Assembly (NCBI GenBank): GCA_013399305.1 | Contig: VXAI01000019.1 | Coordinates: 8,343,087 to 8,407,086 of the forward strand | Direction of reading: 5' to 3' | Source of the DNA: Rostratula benghalensis | Taxonomy: Eukaryota > Chordata > Aves > Charadriiformes > Rostratulidae | DNA: 64,000 nt | Part shown: positions 38,701 to 49,447 of the stretch, piece by piece | How positions within the stretch are numbered: position 1 is the first letter of the stretch | How the letters are laid out: the number at the start of each line of letters is the position of its first letter | Translations under genes and position numbers: made by a program | Notes under the pieces: generated by a model | Seen by the model: only the letters and a program-made list of their open reading frames with translations | Told to the model about the DNA's origin: nothing | Databases searched by the model: none

Positions 38701-41700
38701 GCTTTAAAGATTATTTAATTCAGGAAATAAAGCTTCTAAAGAATAGAATGGAAACACGAGATGACCAGCAGGTTCACTTAATTTGCAACATGCATTTAAA
38801 CTCCAAGGTCATTAAACCACAACTGGTACTTAAAAAAAAAAAAAGACTATTTTACTCAGTCGAGGTCAGCAAGAAGCCTTTGGCTGAGAAAGTTGAATCA
38901 AGAAGAAAAGCATTAGTACTCACCAGGAGAAAGAGGAGTCCTGCTAGAAGGACATTCCTGACTGATACTGCTGGAGCCTGCAGGGAAGTCTCTCTGAAAC
39001 ACAAGTTGACTGCATTTCAGCCACCCTGTTCAAATCATCTTTTGACTGAAAAGAAAAGTATCTTTAAGTACTAATTATGAATGCATTTGCTACACCACCA
39101 GGGTACGTGAGCACTGCACAGATGTCATTACAGGACTACCTTTGCATTTATTTTCTTTTTTAAATCCAAAATTTCCATACAGCCATTGCATTAAAAACCT
39201 AAGTTTATTTCATGGGGGATTTTTTTTAGTATCAACATTGCTGTTTGCAAACAGGTCGAATCTGGGTCCAAATATCCATCTAAGCTGGGTTAGAACACTG
39301 CCATCCTGACAGCAACCTTCACAGCCTTCTGCTTCTGCCTGAGACTGAGAAATGCAGCTCCTCTCTCCTACACTTTCAGCCTGCAGGAATCCATTCCACT
39401 TAAGTGCTTAGAAATCAAAAGTCTACTTTCAGCTGCTTGCCCAGGCCCCTAAATGAGAGGGCTCTTTGAAGAAAGGTTCTCAGCTTAACTCAACCCAGCT
39501 TAGAAAGTGTTGCTCACAAACAATGAAATAAAGTTGTACTCACAATAAATATCTTTAGTGCCATTTTCTAATTTGAAAAATTAATAAATCCAGACTTTTT
39601 TTTCATCAATGAGTTATTGTTCTGATGTTAAAATCTCAGTCTTTGGTGAAGTATACTAATATATAAGGTATATAGACTATATATAATATAGATTTATAAA
39701 GAATGAAGAAATAGTGTACCAGGGGGGTTGTATTCCCAAGTATATGAAGGAGAAATAGCAGGCGTTGTGTGGGAAGAAGCTGGGAAAAAAAACTGTAATA
39801 ATGGATTCTTTTCAAAAACAAAAAAAAAAGGAAGAAAAATCCCTATCTGCCCTGACAATTTCTGCTCAGTTCCTTTGACTGAAATGCATTTGGTAGCTTT
39901 GAGAGGTTCCCAGAGCTCAAGGCACAGCTGCTGCTGCTTTGGCAGGGGGGCAAGCCAGACCTTGGAGTGTTCCCACTAGGGCTGGCCAGAGGCCAGGGCT
40001 TCCCTGGAAAAGGCGAGAGGAAGAAGAAAGGCCTAATTCTGAATTGCTTCTCTATCTGTGCAGCACAACTGGGATGGAATGTCAGGAAACAAAGAGGCAG
40101 CAATGCTCTGGCCCAAAGGATTGTTTCTTGGCAGTTTTCAAACGCCTATTGCAAAAAAAAAAAGTTAGGGTTTTGAAGACTTTTTAATATAAAACCCAGC
40201 TTATTTTGCTTTGAAAAAAAAAAGGACAAGCAACAATGCCACACACAAACGACATTTAAACTTGCTTCTGCAGATGACTCCTGTCAGTAACATGCAGTAC
40301 AGAAATATAATTAACATTAATACCCCTCCAAAATTTCCATTAAGTATTTTCCAAATACTATTCCAAACCTTTGAACTGCACTAAACATGTTACTGAAGTA
40401 ACAAGCCAGATTTACAGATGGGAAAGGACAAGCTCAGTCTGTAATACAAGCTCGAGAATGTCAACCCTTATCATTTGAGCTCCAGCCTTTAGAAACCACC
40501 CAGTGCTCAGTCTGAACACTTCTTGATTTCAAGATTTTACACACCTACCACACTTTTCAGGGCACAGAGGAAAAAAAACACCCCAATCTTGTCTTGTATA
40601 CAAGTACTACCAACATTTTTAAATTTGCAGGGCCAGCAACACACAGAGCTCCCAGTTACAAGTAAATTCAACATTTTTACAACTACAGAGAAAAACACAA
40701 CACTCCTCAACTATTTTCCACAAGGGCTGTCAACTTCTGGAAAGCATCTGAAGGAGACACATGAGATACATATGCAAATACCTTTGAAATGAAGCCTGTG
40801 ATCACACAGTTGGTGCTAGGGTTCACTGCATCTCAAAATCCTGACATGTGTACATAGATGAAATTCTACAAGGGGCTTTCAACAGCACTGAGAAATAACC
40901 CAGGGGCTTAACACAACAAAACACTTGATTTGCTCTGACACACACCAAAGGAAGCCACATCACAGCAATGGCACTTTCACTGGTTTAAAAACACTATAAC
41001 ACACAAGAAAAATGAGAGATGGAAGGGGGGTGGCAGAGAGGAGAAAGACCATCGATTAGGCTAGAAATTGCAAAGAGCCACAAACTAAGAATAAGACTAA
41101 AACAAGACTTCACTTTTCCATTAACCTTCTATTTCCCATCAGGCATGCTGTCCATTTTTGTCAATGTGAGTTATACAGAATGAAGACTTAATCTTCCAGA
41201 GGAAGTATCTGTATCTGATACATGGAGAATTAAAAATAAACCACCACACTTTAATTCTATCAACAGCAACATTTACAGGCCAGTACAAAAAATTTCAAAA
41301 CAATGCAGGCCAGAATAAGGAAACCCCAATATGTGCCAGCAGCGTGATAAAACTCTCAACTACAGAAGCTTTAAGCTTTCATAGACAGTAGAGTCTTCAA
41401 AAGCTTCCTCCTACAAGTTCACTAGGAAATAAACACACACACAGTTGAAAAAAGAAAAAAAAAAAAGGCTTAGCTAAACCTGCTGTTCCTGCCAGGAAAG
41501 CATTTCCAACAGAAAGCACTGCTTCAGAGAGCATGAGGAAAAACAACAGAAATGAACAGTTAAGGAAAAAAACACCACCAACCCCTGAAACAGCACTTCC
41601 ATTCTGATCAGGACTTTAAAGACAGGGAAAAAAGCACACTTCAGGAGGCAGGATGAGCAGAAACAGGCTGAAAAAAACCCATGTCTGGGCAATTTTTGTT

Positions 41701-44700
41701 ATAGAAAAAAAAAACCCAAACCCAGAAGTTACCATACCTTTTTGGTTTCCAACAACAGTTGTGTTTCAAGAAGCAGAACTCGACACAGCAAGTTATTCCA
41801 GTCCTTCTCATCTATGACCACCTTCCCTTTCAGTTTCTCCTCTAAACCATGCAGTTTGTCTTCCAGCCAGTCCAGCTTCTGAAGCTTCTCCTGGCAGTCA
41901 GCAAGCTGACTCTTGAGGAACTCCAACTGAGACTTATCTTCTGTCACCTGGAATTACACATAAGAACACAACCTCTGATTTCAAAACAGATCTCATTCAT
42001 CTTATCAATTCCATTAAGTGGAATCTTCCTCCAATTCAATTACCACATTCAGCTACACTAGAAAATTATTTGTAAAACTTAGCTTTTAAAAGAAACTGTT
42101 GAAAGTGCAGTACAATTTAACAGCCTTTTTTTTTCCCCCCAACTTTTTCCATGCATTATATATCTCTTGGTTATACCTAAGGAGCATCCAGCTATCTTGT
42201 CAAAAGCCTTAACCCTCTAGAAAAAGTCCAGTAAGGAAAGTTAAGGATACATGCAGGCAGCATCTTAAAATTAGAGTCCTTACTTGATCACATTTAACTT
42301 CCACAACATCGTGATCTGGAAACAATTCCTCTTCCTCACCTCCCTGTGCTGGAGCAGGGAGTGGATGAAGGTCACTACTAACTTCATTTCCTGTGTGCCG
42401 CTCTACCTGGGGCTTCTTTTGAGTATGTTGGGGGGGAAAAAATAAATTAAAAATAGCTGGAGTTATTCACTACAAGAACATCTCAATTCTTCAGGCAATT
42501 AACTGACAGCAATCATTTTAGTATTTATTTAAATCTGACAATCTTATCCCAAATGGTTGCAAGCCACAGAAAGCAACAGCAGTAGTTTAATTATAAAAAA
42601 GATAGAGATGAAAACAAATATGCACAAACTTTACTCTATGCACTGTGCACTCTGGTTCCCTTCCACAAAGGCATTAACATGCTCTCTTACTATGAGGTGT
42701 TAGATTTCTAAGAGTGGATTGGGAGGTATGGACTCCCTCAATATACATATGGAGAGTTCCAACACTCAGAAAATAAGAAATTTAACTAGGAAGATTAGAA
42801 CTCACTTTTCCTCGACAGCAAAATAGCCCTGCTCGCCACACATTTCATTTCTCAGAGAAAATAACGAGGCAAATTTTGCTTTTGTGTCCTGTCACAAAAA
42901 TTACCTGATTAAGAACCCACAATTACAGATTCCTATATGTTTTTGTGAAGCAGAAGCTCTCCTCTTCCAGGGAATTCTTAATACACTCCCACCCCCCACC
43001 ACTTCTACCATTCAACAACCAGAAGTGCCAGAGAAATCACTCCACGTTGTCTTTGTGAAGTTTTCCTCACTGCTAAAAGCAGTATTTTCCTTCTAAATAG
43101 GAGTCACAGACACTTAATTGTGCACTGCCAGTCCTAAAAGTTTTGTGTAATGTTGTTTTGCACCCTTTTAGCAGAAAGTTCAAGGAAAGCTGTCTTTTCC
43201 ACAGGCCAAGAGTAGCACAACACAAAAATCACATGTTACTCTTGTAAAGCCAAAGGCAAAAGGCACGTTACAGTGGTCTGATCAAACATGAAAACCTGCA
43301 CAAAAGCAGGTATGGCTGAAAGAGCCTGAGCTGGTACAAATGAGTTCAGCCTTTAAACATTCCACAAACAACTCTTTTCCTACCTGTTGGGAATTGAGAG
43401 CACTGCTGCGAGGAACAGCAAGGACATTATCACAATTTGACCACACTTCACATTTAAAACATCTGAGTTTTTTCCTTGCTTGGGATTTAACCTTCAAAGT
43501 GAAAGGGAGAAAACATTATCTGTTATGTTTCTAAGGCAGGAATATTCTCAGGGGGCAGATGGGGATGGGATGATACATCCCATTTTCTGCCATCAATAAC
43601 AGGCAGGAATACTGCCTAGCACACACATGTAAATCTCTGCAGCACACTCATGTCTGCAAACATTTAAGTATGACCCAAATTGAGAGAGAAAACAGATCTG
43701 GAAGTGAAAGAGATGCTCACTAACACCTGCGCAAGGCTGCATCAAACCTGGTTGTAAAGAGAAAAGGCAACTGGCACTAGAGTTTAAAAACAAATATGAA
43801 AAAGAAAAAGGTAGTTATGCCCCTAAAAGTAACAAATGAAATATACAGAAGTCCTGAAGACTGTTATAAACCCAAGCAAAATCCTGTCAAGTATGAAGAA
43901 TGAAAATTCCTTTTATTTAAGCATACACTGATGAAAAATAATGCTTTTGCAACAGAAGCCAAATACAAGTAATGAAAATCATCCTAGACAAGACATATAC
44001 CACTGAAACACAAACACAGGTGCATGTTTAAATTAAATGTTACCAGAACTTCAACACATCAGGCAGTATTTGCTTTGGTTTTAAATCTGTGAAAAGCCTA
44101 CTGAGTTAGGCAAATACTATGTTGAGAAGCATAAAAGAAAATATATCACTTACTGTAAAGGTATCAAGCACTAGATTAATCTTCATTCAAATATCTTTTT
44201 GTTTATACTGAAGCATTGGCAGTTGCATGCCTTCTGTATTCCTGATAGCACTCAGGCACCTGACAATGGAACTTGAGCCTCATTTCCCCATTTTGACCAT
44301 CAAATAAACTGGTTTTCAGCTTCCCACTGCAGCACCAGGTGCGTCAAAAGCAGCTTACCTCACAAGCAAGTCACTATTTCATCAGTACCTTATTTGAGTT
44401 ACTTAATTCCTTATGTTTTTTCACCACACAGTTGATGATGTCACAAACAATCTGCATTTTCCTTTCTGCGAAGCCAGACTGAAGAAACTGCTGCTTTGTT
44501 AACACTGGTTTATATTGAAATTGATCCCGAAGCAGCTGCAACAAGAGAAGAGCTTACTTTGCTTTCCAAACCACCAGGCAATCTGTGGTAGAAATGGCCT
44601 GCTCAGGCTCTTCATTTTCTACAATCTTTCCTTTCACTCTGCACTTCAGCAGTTAAACCTCTTCCCCATTTCTCATTTATGTGTTCTCAGCTGTTTCTTC

Positions 44701-46341
44701 TGACTCTCAACAGGACTCCTCCAGAACTATTTCATTCCCATCACTCTCCTGAAGTTTATCTCAGTGTCTCAAGAGTCACAAAATAAGTGACCGCAGACAT
44801 TAATATTTAAGGAGTTAAACAAAAAGTTTCCCAAGTGAAGGCACAGTAAGAAGTTGTGTTAATCTCAGTAAATACAGCAGAGGGTTTAAGCAGGGCTCCC
44901 ACAGAGCCTCTTAGAAAAGGAGTCTCTGTCCTCCCCAGATGGAAAAGGAGCCCGAGTGAGCCAGTGTTCATCAACACAGCAAGTCACCTTTTATAAAAAT
45001 GGGCTTAGGGACAGTTTTGAGGATGTTTCTAAACTACATTCACTCTGAAGAATCTTATTCCAAATTTATAAACTGTTAAGTACTGGACTTTGTAGATTAA
45101 TATAGCATGGTGTTTTAAAATTGCTGGTTTTTTAATTGTACTTTCATTACAATTATCAAAGTTTGCTGGGATTTTTTGCCTCTTATCATTTCTTCTAAGG
45201 TCACTTCCATAAAAGTGTAATAAATATTTTGATTCTACTCAAAACTAACAAAGCAATACTACTGTTTCTGCAAGTGTCTCAAAAGTGAAATTTAGCTAAT
45301 ATCCACCCTTCCTTTCATTAAATTATAAATGAGGATTTATCACACAGTGACTTACCACTCATCTTAAATCCTAACAGAACTACCATTCCCATTCATTGCC
45401 AAAGATTTTCACCTTTCTAGAAACACCCATATGAGATATTTAATTCTGTGTCTTCTCTGCAAAGAGCACGAAGAGAGATACCTTATAAATAGCTTCAATA
45501 AAACGCAAGTCACTCTTTGCTGTGAGTTCCACATCACACTTCACCAACAGCTCTGCTATGTGAGTTGAAAAAGATGTAAAACAATAGCTGATGATAGGTA
45601 AAAATGCAGCTGGGTCACCCTTTACTAACCTAGGAAGAAACAAAAACTGTTTACTCAACAGGGGATAACAAAATTCTTTCATTACAGTAATTCAAACGTT
45701 TAACTTGAAAGATGTTTTAATATCACAGGATGTTATACACAAGTATCTCCTTTAAGTTTTTTTTCCAAGCATCTCTCATTCAGCAGCCTTTATTATCTGT
45801 AAAATGCTCAAAACAACATTTCTGTGACCCTCAAAACCATAGCTTTGTCAGGTCTAAAGCCCACCAGCATCTCCATCTCAAGGTTCAACACCTCTCTTTC
45901 TGAATCTTTACAGGATGAAATGTCCTGAAGAAAGTTTTGGTAGCACTTCAGAAAGAAAAAAACAAAGTAGTGATGGATTAATCCAGGAAAAAAAAAAGGC
46001 AAACTAAAACATCACCCAAAAAAAAAAAGCAGAACAAGATAATGAGACAGATCAGGAATATTCTAAAGGCTGCTCAGCACAGGAAAACTGCATCCTTTTA
46101 TCTTCCAGTTCATTCGTATCAAACCCCAGCTTCCCCCAGACACAGGCTCTCCTTACTCATCCCTGGCTGCAATGCTAATATTTATACATATCTTGTTTAT
46201 TCTTTTCACTGTCATCATGTGTTAGTGTAAATTTATGCCCACTGCCACTTACACTGTGTAATCCACGTCTCTTGGATAATTTAACAGGCGAAGTCCTTGT
46301 TCTATTTTTCTTATACTTCCTTTTAGGTCTCCTGTTGCCAT
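35702..46341 (-). CDS. CEP44: CEP44, centrosomal protein of 44 kDa (complete, 10 coding exons)
   Basis: CEP44 localises to centrioles and spindle poles, binds microtubules and is needed for centriole integrity and centriole-to-centrosome conversion (family knowledge). Coding exons on the minus strand, in transcript order: 46253-46341, 45482-45629, 44389-44535, 43384-43491, 42284-42415, 41738-41947, 38924-38993, 36869-36996, 36572-36609, 35702-35759. They total 1128 nt, or 375 residues plus TGA; human CEP44 is about 390. Every junction has GT/AG and keeps phase. The start is the ATG opening MATGDLK, as in the human protein. Residues 1-128 form the conserved CEP44 domain, including [13 protein letters not shown] and RFIEAIYK. 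Residues 129-208 are divergent and partly acidic. Residues about 209-278 form a heptad-rich coiled coil. The C-terminus (EETSELLK) matches the human end. Introns hold no CR1 copy except a small fragment near 48,690. Identification is by recalled similarity, not a search; it is firm for the N-terminal and coiled-coil exons and good for the short 3' exons. Confidence 0.95.
35986..36007. repeat. (CA)11 microsatellite
   Basis: Eleven uninterrupted CA units, located just left of CEP44 exon 9 in its last intron. Confidence 0.95.
36572..36609 (-). CDS. CEP44: CEP44 coding exon 9, 38-nt exon
   Basis: This very short exon lies between AATTGCAG|GAG and AAAAT|GTAAGT. It encodes [12 protein letters not shown] plus two bases; human has ETTIQKMERMKK at the same place. 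It supplies the phase change needed to read the last exon in the conserved EETSELLK frame. It is far too short to stand out as an open frame. Confidence 0.87.
36869..36996 (-). CDS. CEP44: CEP44 coding exon 8 (residues 302-344)
   Basis: 128 nt between TTCTCCACAG|AG and CTAAAG|GTTAGT, phase 1 in and phase 0 out. It encodes a charged start ([14 protein letters not shown]) and a Ser/Pro/Thr-rich tail ([10 protein letters not shown]), plausibly matching the Ser/Thr-rich tail of human CEP44. The acceptor sits in a (CT)n run on the plus strand, so nearby AG alternatives are possible. Confidence 0.75.
36997..38923. other. CEP44 intron 7 and its AT-rich tract
   Basis: About 1.9 kb of intron. It holds an AT-only low-complexity tract at about 37,665-37,750 built from AATAAT, TTATTT and TTAAT units, followed by a T-run. 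I see no further exon or CR1 element. Confidence 0.65.
37665..37750. repeat. AT-only low-complexity tract
   Basis: About 85 bases made of AATAAT, TTATTT and TTAAT units in both orientations, so it is internally self-complementary. It lies in CEP44 intron 7. Confidence 0.85.
38924..38993 (-). CDS. CEP44: CEP44 coding exon 7 (residues 279-301 plus 1 nt)
   Basis: 70 nt between GTGTTTCAG|AGA and CTCCTG|GTGAGT. It encodes a Ser/Pro-rich linker beginning [13 protein letters not shown]. Phase 0 in and phase 1 out fits the next exon. Similarity to human is weak, so the call rests on strong splice signals and phase. Confidence 0.75.
38994..41737. other. CEP44 intron 6
   Basis: About 2.7 kb of AT-rich unique sequence, with short A-runs near 39,820, 40,150, 40,220 and 41,455 and a TA-rich patch at 39,655-39,705. 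No exon or transposable element was recognised. Confidence 0.6.
41738..41947 (-). CDS. CEP44: CEP44 coding exon 6, coiled coil (residues 209-278)
   Basis: 210 nt, phase 0 to phase 0, between AATTCCAG|GTG and AAAAAG|GTATGG. It encodes a Leu/Glu/Lys-rich amphipathic region. [18 protein letters not shown] aligns with human LAECQENLKKLTSIEKRL, and [17 protein letters not shown] with KMKGKVMVDENTWTNLL. It is likely a coiled-coil self-association or partner-binding segment. Confidence 0.95.
42061..42283. other. CEP44 intron sequence, region around intron 5
   Basis: Unique AT-rich intron with one T-run to C-run junction near 42,128. I see no exon or transposable element in it. Confidence 0.6.
42284..42415 (-). 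CDS. CEP44: CEP44 coding exon 5 (residues 165-208)
   Basis: 132 nt between a pyrimidine-rich tract and GATCAA|GTAAGG. It encodes a low-complexity segment with a [12 protein letters not shown] acidic patch and no clear similarity to human. The acceptor is ambiguous: the intron ends AAAAGAAG|CCC, so either AG gives an open frame, with or without the leading Lys (start 42415 or 42412). Confidence 0.82.
43384..43491 (-). CDS. CEP44: CEP44 coding exon 4 (residues 129-164)
   Basis: 108 nt, phase 0 to phase 0, between TTTGAAG|GTT and CAACAG|GTAGG. It encodes a basic stretch ([20 protein letters not shown]) followed by a polar tail ending SALNSQQ. The RKK start aligns loosely with human QQRKKISS; the rest shows little similarity to human as I recall it. 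Cysteines fall at residues 139, 142 and 148. Confidence 0.85.
44389..44535 (-). CDS. CEP44: CEP44 coding exon 3 (residues 80-128)
   Basis: 147 nt between TTGTTGCAG|CTG and AATAAG|GTACTG, in phase 0 on both sides. It encodes [19 protein letters not shown], then [18 protein letters not shown] and KKHKELSN, the end of the conserved domain. Human reads LLRDQFNYKPILTKKQFIQ. Confidence 0.95.
45482..45629 (-). CDS. CEP44: CEP44 coding exon 2 (residues 30-79)
   Basis: 148 nt between TTCCTAG|G and AAG|GTATCT. It encodes the most recognisable block of the CEP44 domain: [20 protein letters not shown], then [20 protein letters not shown] and FIEAIYK. Human has LIKGDPAASLPIISYSFTSY at the same place. It enters with two carried bases and leaves in phase 0. 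Confidence 0.95.
46253..46341 (-). CDS. CEP44: CEP44 coding exon 1 (residues 1-29 plus 2 nt)
   Basis: This exon encodes the start [15 protein letters not shown] and a tail containing LLNYPRDVD, close to the human start (LLNYPEEVD). The donor reads ACAGT|GTAAGT. A donor two bases earlier would break the frame with the next exon. An acceptor CTGGCAG ends at 46361, so 19 nt of 5' UTR (46342-46360) probably precede the ATG and are joined to a non-coding exon in the CpG island. Confidence 0.92.
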
Positions 46342-46360
46342 TATTCCAAATAGAATTCTT

Positions 46361-48680
46361 CTGCCAGATTATGAAATAAATGCAATATATTACATTCCCC
46401 TGGTTCAAATAAAAAAAGTACACACAAATTACAAAATGCAGGAGAATTATTGCTGAAATTCAGAGGGCTTTGCTCCTTTTTTCTAGACACTGCTATTTCC
46501 AAAGTTTTCTAATACAGCACAGAGCTAGGACTTGATACCAATTAATATCAGTCATCATTTTCATTCATTTTAAATGGGATTAATTAGTAACCCTCAATCC
46601 AATCAACTATCAAAGATCTTTAAATATGAAGATAGCTCAAAGCTTATTAAGAATTTCAGGTTGGCTAAGTCCATTAAAACTGATTCTGTGCTGTTTCAAA
46701 GGACCAGAAGCTCCACACGCAGTGAAAACCTTTTGCATTTTTCAGGTTTTTTTGCTGCTTTTTATTCTTTTCTTCACCTGGAGCCACATTTGGATGTACA
46801 GACACCAGAAGGCAGGGGCAGCAACTCATCACAGAATATACTTCTCAATCTAGATGATGCACTAAATACATTAAAATAGTAGGTGAGAATTTACTGGCAT
46901 GATAACCAAAAGGTCCCTGCTTAACTTCTGTGGGGTCACAACTTGCGTGTTACAACATAAAAGAAAAAGACTTTCTAAGGACTTGGTGCAAAAGGTGCCT
47001 TTCTCCCTGTAGAACTGTCCTGCAAGGACAATGAAGACCCAAGAAAGGTAAAAAAAAAAAAGAGGGGGGGGGGGGGGAGAACAGGATGACACAGAAGAGG
47101 AAAAAAAAAAAAAAAAAAAAGAGAATCACCAAAGCATGAAATCACCATCATCCAAATCAGTTATCAGCTTTCAGATCTGTCAAAGGGATAAATAAGAACT
47201 GGTCAATAAATTCTTAAATGGAGGGAGAGGAAAAGAAAAGAAAAAAATGAATAAATAAATTGCTGTAAGAGATAGAAAAAAAATACTGGCAACTCCCCCT
47301 GGCTGGCAGACAGTAAAAAGACAGACCTGAAGCAGCACATCCAAACATCAGTATTAGTAATAAAGAACTTTGTCTCTCACTCAAAATGGATTTCTTTTTA
47401 GAGATAGGCTGAGAGTACTATTTCCTACATCTTGCACCCATGTGTTTATAAGCAGCCACTATTAGTTTTCCTCCAACATGAGACTGAATAACAGACCAGA
47501 TTAAGTCACAGCTGAAAACCAGTTGCCTGCATCTGAGCACTCTGGACAGAACTGGAGGAAGTTCATGAGCAAACGGCCAAACTCAGTGGGGTTTGACCCA
47601 TTTAGAGAAGAAACAAGGGCCAGGGGGCAGGTGAGGGGGAGAAGTACAGAAGGTTGACACTTCCCAGAAAAAGAATTCTCCTTCCTCTCATCCTTGAGAT
47701 CTGCTTGTGACTAGCTCAATCCCCTACAGCACTTCCCCAAAAAGCCACAGTAAAAGTAATGATGTCAGCTATGAAGCCTTAAAACAGAAGCCAAATGTTG
47801 AGTTTTTTGACTAGAAACTGGTAGATAATTGCCTGCTGCTGTCCTCACTGATTTTTGTTTTCTCGCCAGAAAACAAAAACTTTGAAGCTTACCCACCCAA
47901 GCAGTGGGGAGGCATTGCCTGACAGCCTATATATTAAGAAATTGTCTCAAGATAGAGTTTTATATAATTTCTCTTGCTGACACATGAGATTCAGACAAAA
48001 AAAAATATCAAAAACTCCAAAGGGGCTGTCTAGCCTTGTCAGAAATCAACTCCAGTGGGTACTCCAGTTTGCAGCTTTGCTATCTGGTCCTAACCATTAA
48101 AGCAATGAGTCTTTTCAAAAGGAACTTCTCGACAATACACAGTAAAAATAATGTATACATATTTACAGTTAAAGCTTACACTCACAATGGTCTAGGTTTG
48201 GTTTCTTTTTTTCTTTATTTTCTTCTTGTGCCTCTATGGCATTTAAATCAGCAAGCTTCAAGAAGCTGAAGATGTTCACATGTGTTCTGCCCTTGTTAAT
48301 GTATTTTCTCCCTATTTAATTATTAGGTTATTCCTCTTTAACCATTAGGTTCTGAGCTATTAGTCATGCTAAATATAAGTCCACAACACTCATTGTTAGA
48401 GGATGGGGACAATTTAACCTCAAGTATTTGGAAACTAAGGAGTTTACACCTTACAGAGTGGTCCACCCTACGGTTTTACCAATTTAACCAGATCTCAGGT
48501 TTCAAAGACTGACATAAAACCAAAGCTTTAGTCTGTGATGTAAATACTCATAGAGGACACTCTCATAGAAGTTAATCTGATCATATAGGCTGTTTCCCAA
48601 AAACATCATCAGTCCTTTCTATACCCAACCTCTGGAAGCAAAAAAAACCCCAGCAACTACAGACATTACAAACTGCATTA
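46361..48680. other. CEP44 intron 1, AT-rich part
   Basis: Unique AT-rich intron. It includes a 14-base G run at 47064-47077 preceded by an A run, and a 20-base A run at 47101-47120. No coding exon was recognised. Confidence 0.6.
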
Positions 48681-48713
48681 CCGAAGGGTTTGGGTTGGAA
48701 GGAACCTTAAAGC
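48681..48713 (-). mobile_element. CR1 3'-end fragment
   Basis: GGTTTGGGTTGGAAGGAACC followed by TTAAAG is the reverse complement of the conserved CR1 3' terminus. Only about 33 bases are recognisable, so this is an old or heavily 5'-truncated copy inside CEP44 intron 1. Confidence 0.6.
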
Positions 48714-48990
48714 AGTTACAGAACATTGGCTACCCAGACTGAAGTCAGGTACAGCAAAGGGATGATAACCCAGAGCTGCAAGTGGTTTAGAACAACTCTC
48801 AAAACTGCAAATGGTATTCAAAGGACTAATGAATGTCCGTTAAAAAAAAAAACAACACAAAAACCCAACCAAGCAAAACCCCACCAAAATCTAACCCACA
48901 AAATACTGAAGAAAGCATACAAGTCACCAAGCATCTCGGTATCCCCAGAGCAGCCGGAGAGCGGCTCCCCCCTGCTCGGCCGCGGGGCTC

Positions 48991-49134
48991 GACGGCCCTG
49001 AGGGGGCGGACAAACTCCCGGCCCCTGAGGGGGGCACGGACCGCCGGGCCCTGAAGGGGGAGAGGAACGGGGACCGACCACCGGACCCCGAGGACGGAGA
49101 GAACCCTGGGCACCGCCGGGCCCTGAAGGGGCGG
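48991..49134. repeat. Degenerate GC-rich repeat array
   Basis: About five imperfect copies of a motif close to CCGGGCCCTGAAGGGG begin near 48,991, 49,018, 49,044, 49,081 and 49,116, at irregular spacing of 26-37 bp. Each copy contains a near-palindrome of the CCCCTGAGGGG type. It abuts the 38-bp minisatellite. Confidence 0.7.
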
Positions 49135-49160
49135 AGGAACCCCCAAACTCTGAGAGGGGG

Positions 49161-49385
49161 GCAGGCCAAAAGCGCCGGGGCCCCGGGGCACCCGGGGGGC
49201 AGGCCAAAAGCGCCGGGGCCCCGGGGCACCCGGGGGGCAGGCCAAAAGCGCCGGGGCCCCGGGGCACCCGGGGGGCAGGCCAAAAGCGCCGGGGCCCCGG
49301 GGCACCCGGGGGGCAGGCCAAAAAGCGCCGGGGCCCCGGGGCACCCGGGGGGCAGGCCAAAAGCGCCGGGCCCTGGAGCAGGAGG
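49161..49385. repeat. 38-bp GC-rich minisatellite, about 5.6 copies
   Basis: Units begin at 49161, 49199, 49237, 49275, 49313 and 49352; the last is partial and diverges into the flank. The unit starts GCAGGCCAAAAGCGCCGGGG and continues through GCCCCGGGGC and a G6 run. The copy at 49313 has one extra A and is 39 bp long. Units are otherwise nearly identical. Each contains the perfect palindrome CCGGGGCCCCGG. The period is not a multiple of three, so reading frames rotate between copies. It probably lies in CEP44 intron 1 just past the first donor. Confidence 0.92.
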
Positions 49386-49400
49386 GGGATACCGACCCCC

Positions 49401-49436
49401 AGCCCCAGAGAGCCCCAGAGAGCCCCAGAGAGCCCC
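49401..49436. repeat. 10-bp tandem repeat, 3.6 copies
   Basis: Perfect repeats of AGCCCCAGAG, the last unit cut short, sit between the 38-bp minisatellite and the candidate CEP44 exon 1 donor. Confidence 0.9.
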
Positions 49437-49447
49437 TTGCCGCTCAC

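Noticed and set aside
46042..46230. Plus-strand open frame antisense to CEP44 coding exon 1
   Set aside because: Shadow of intron sequence; CEP44 on the opposite strand explains the neighbouring conserved exon.
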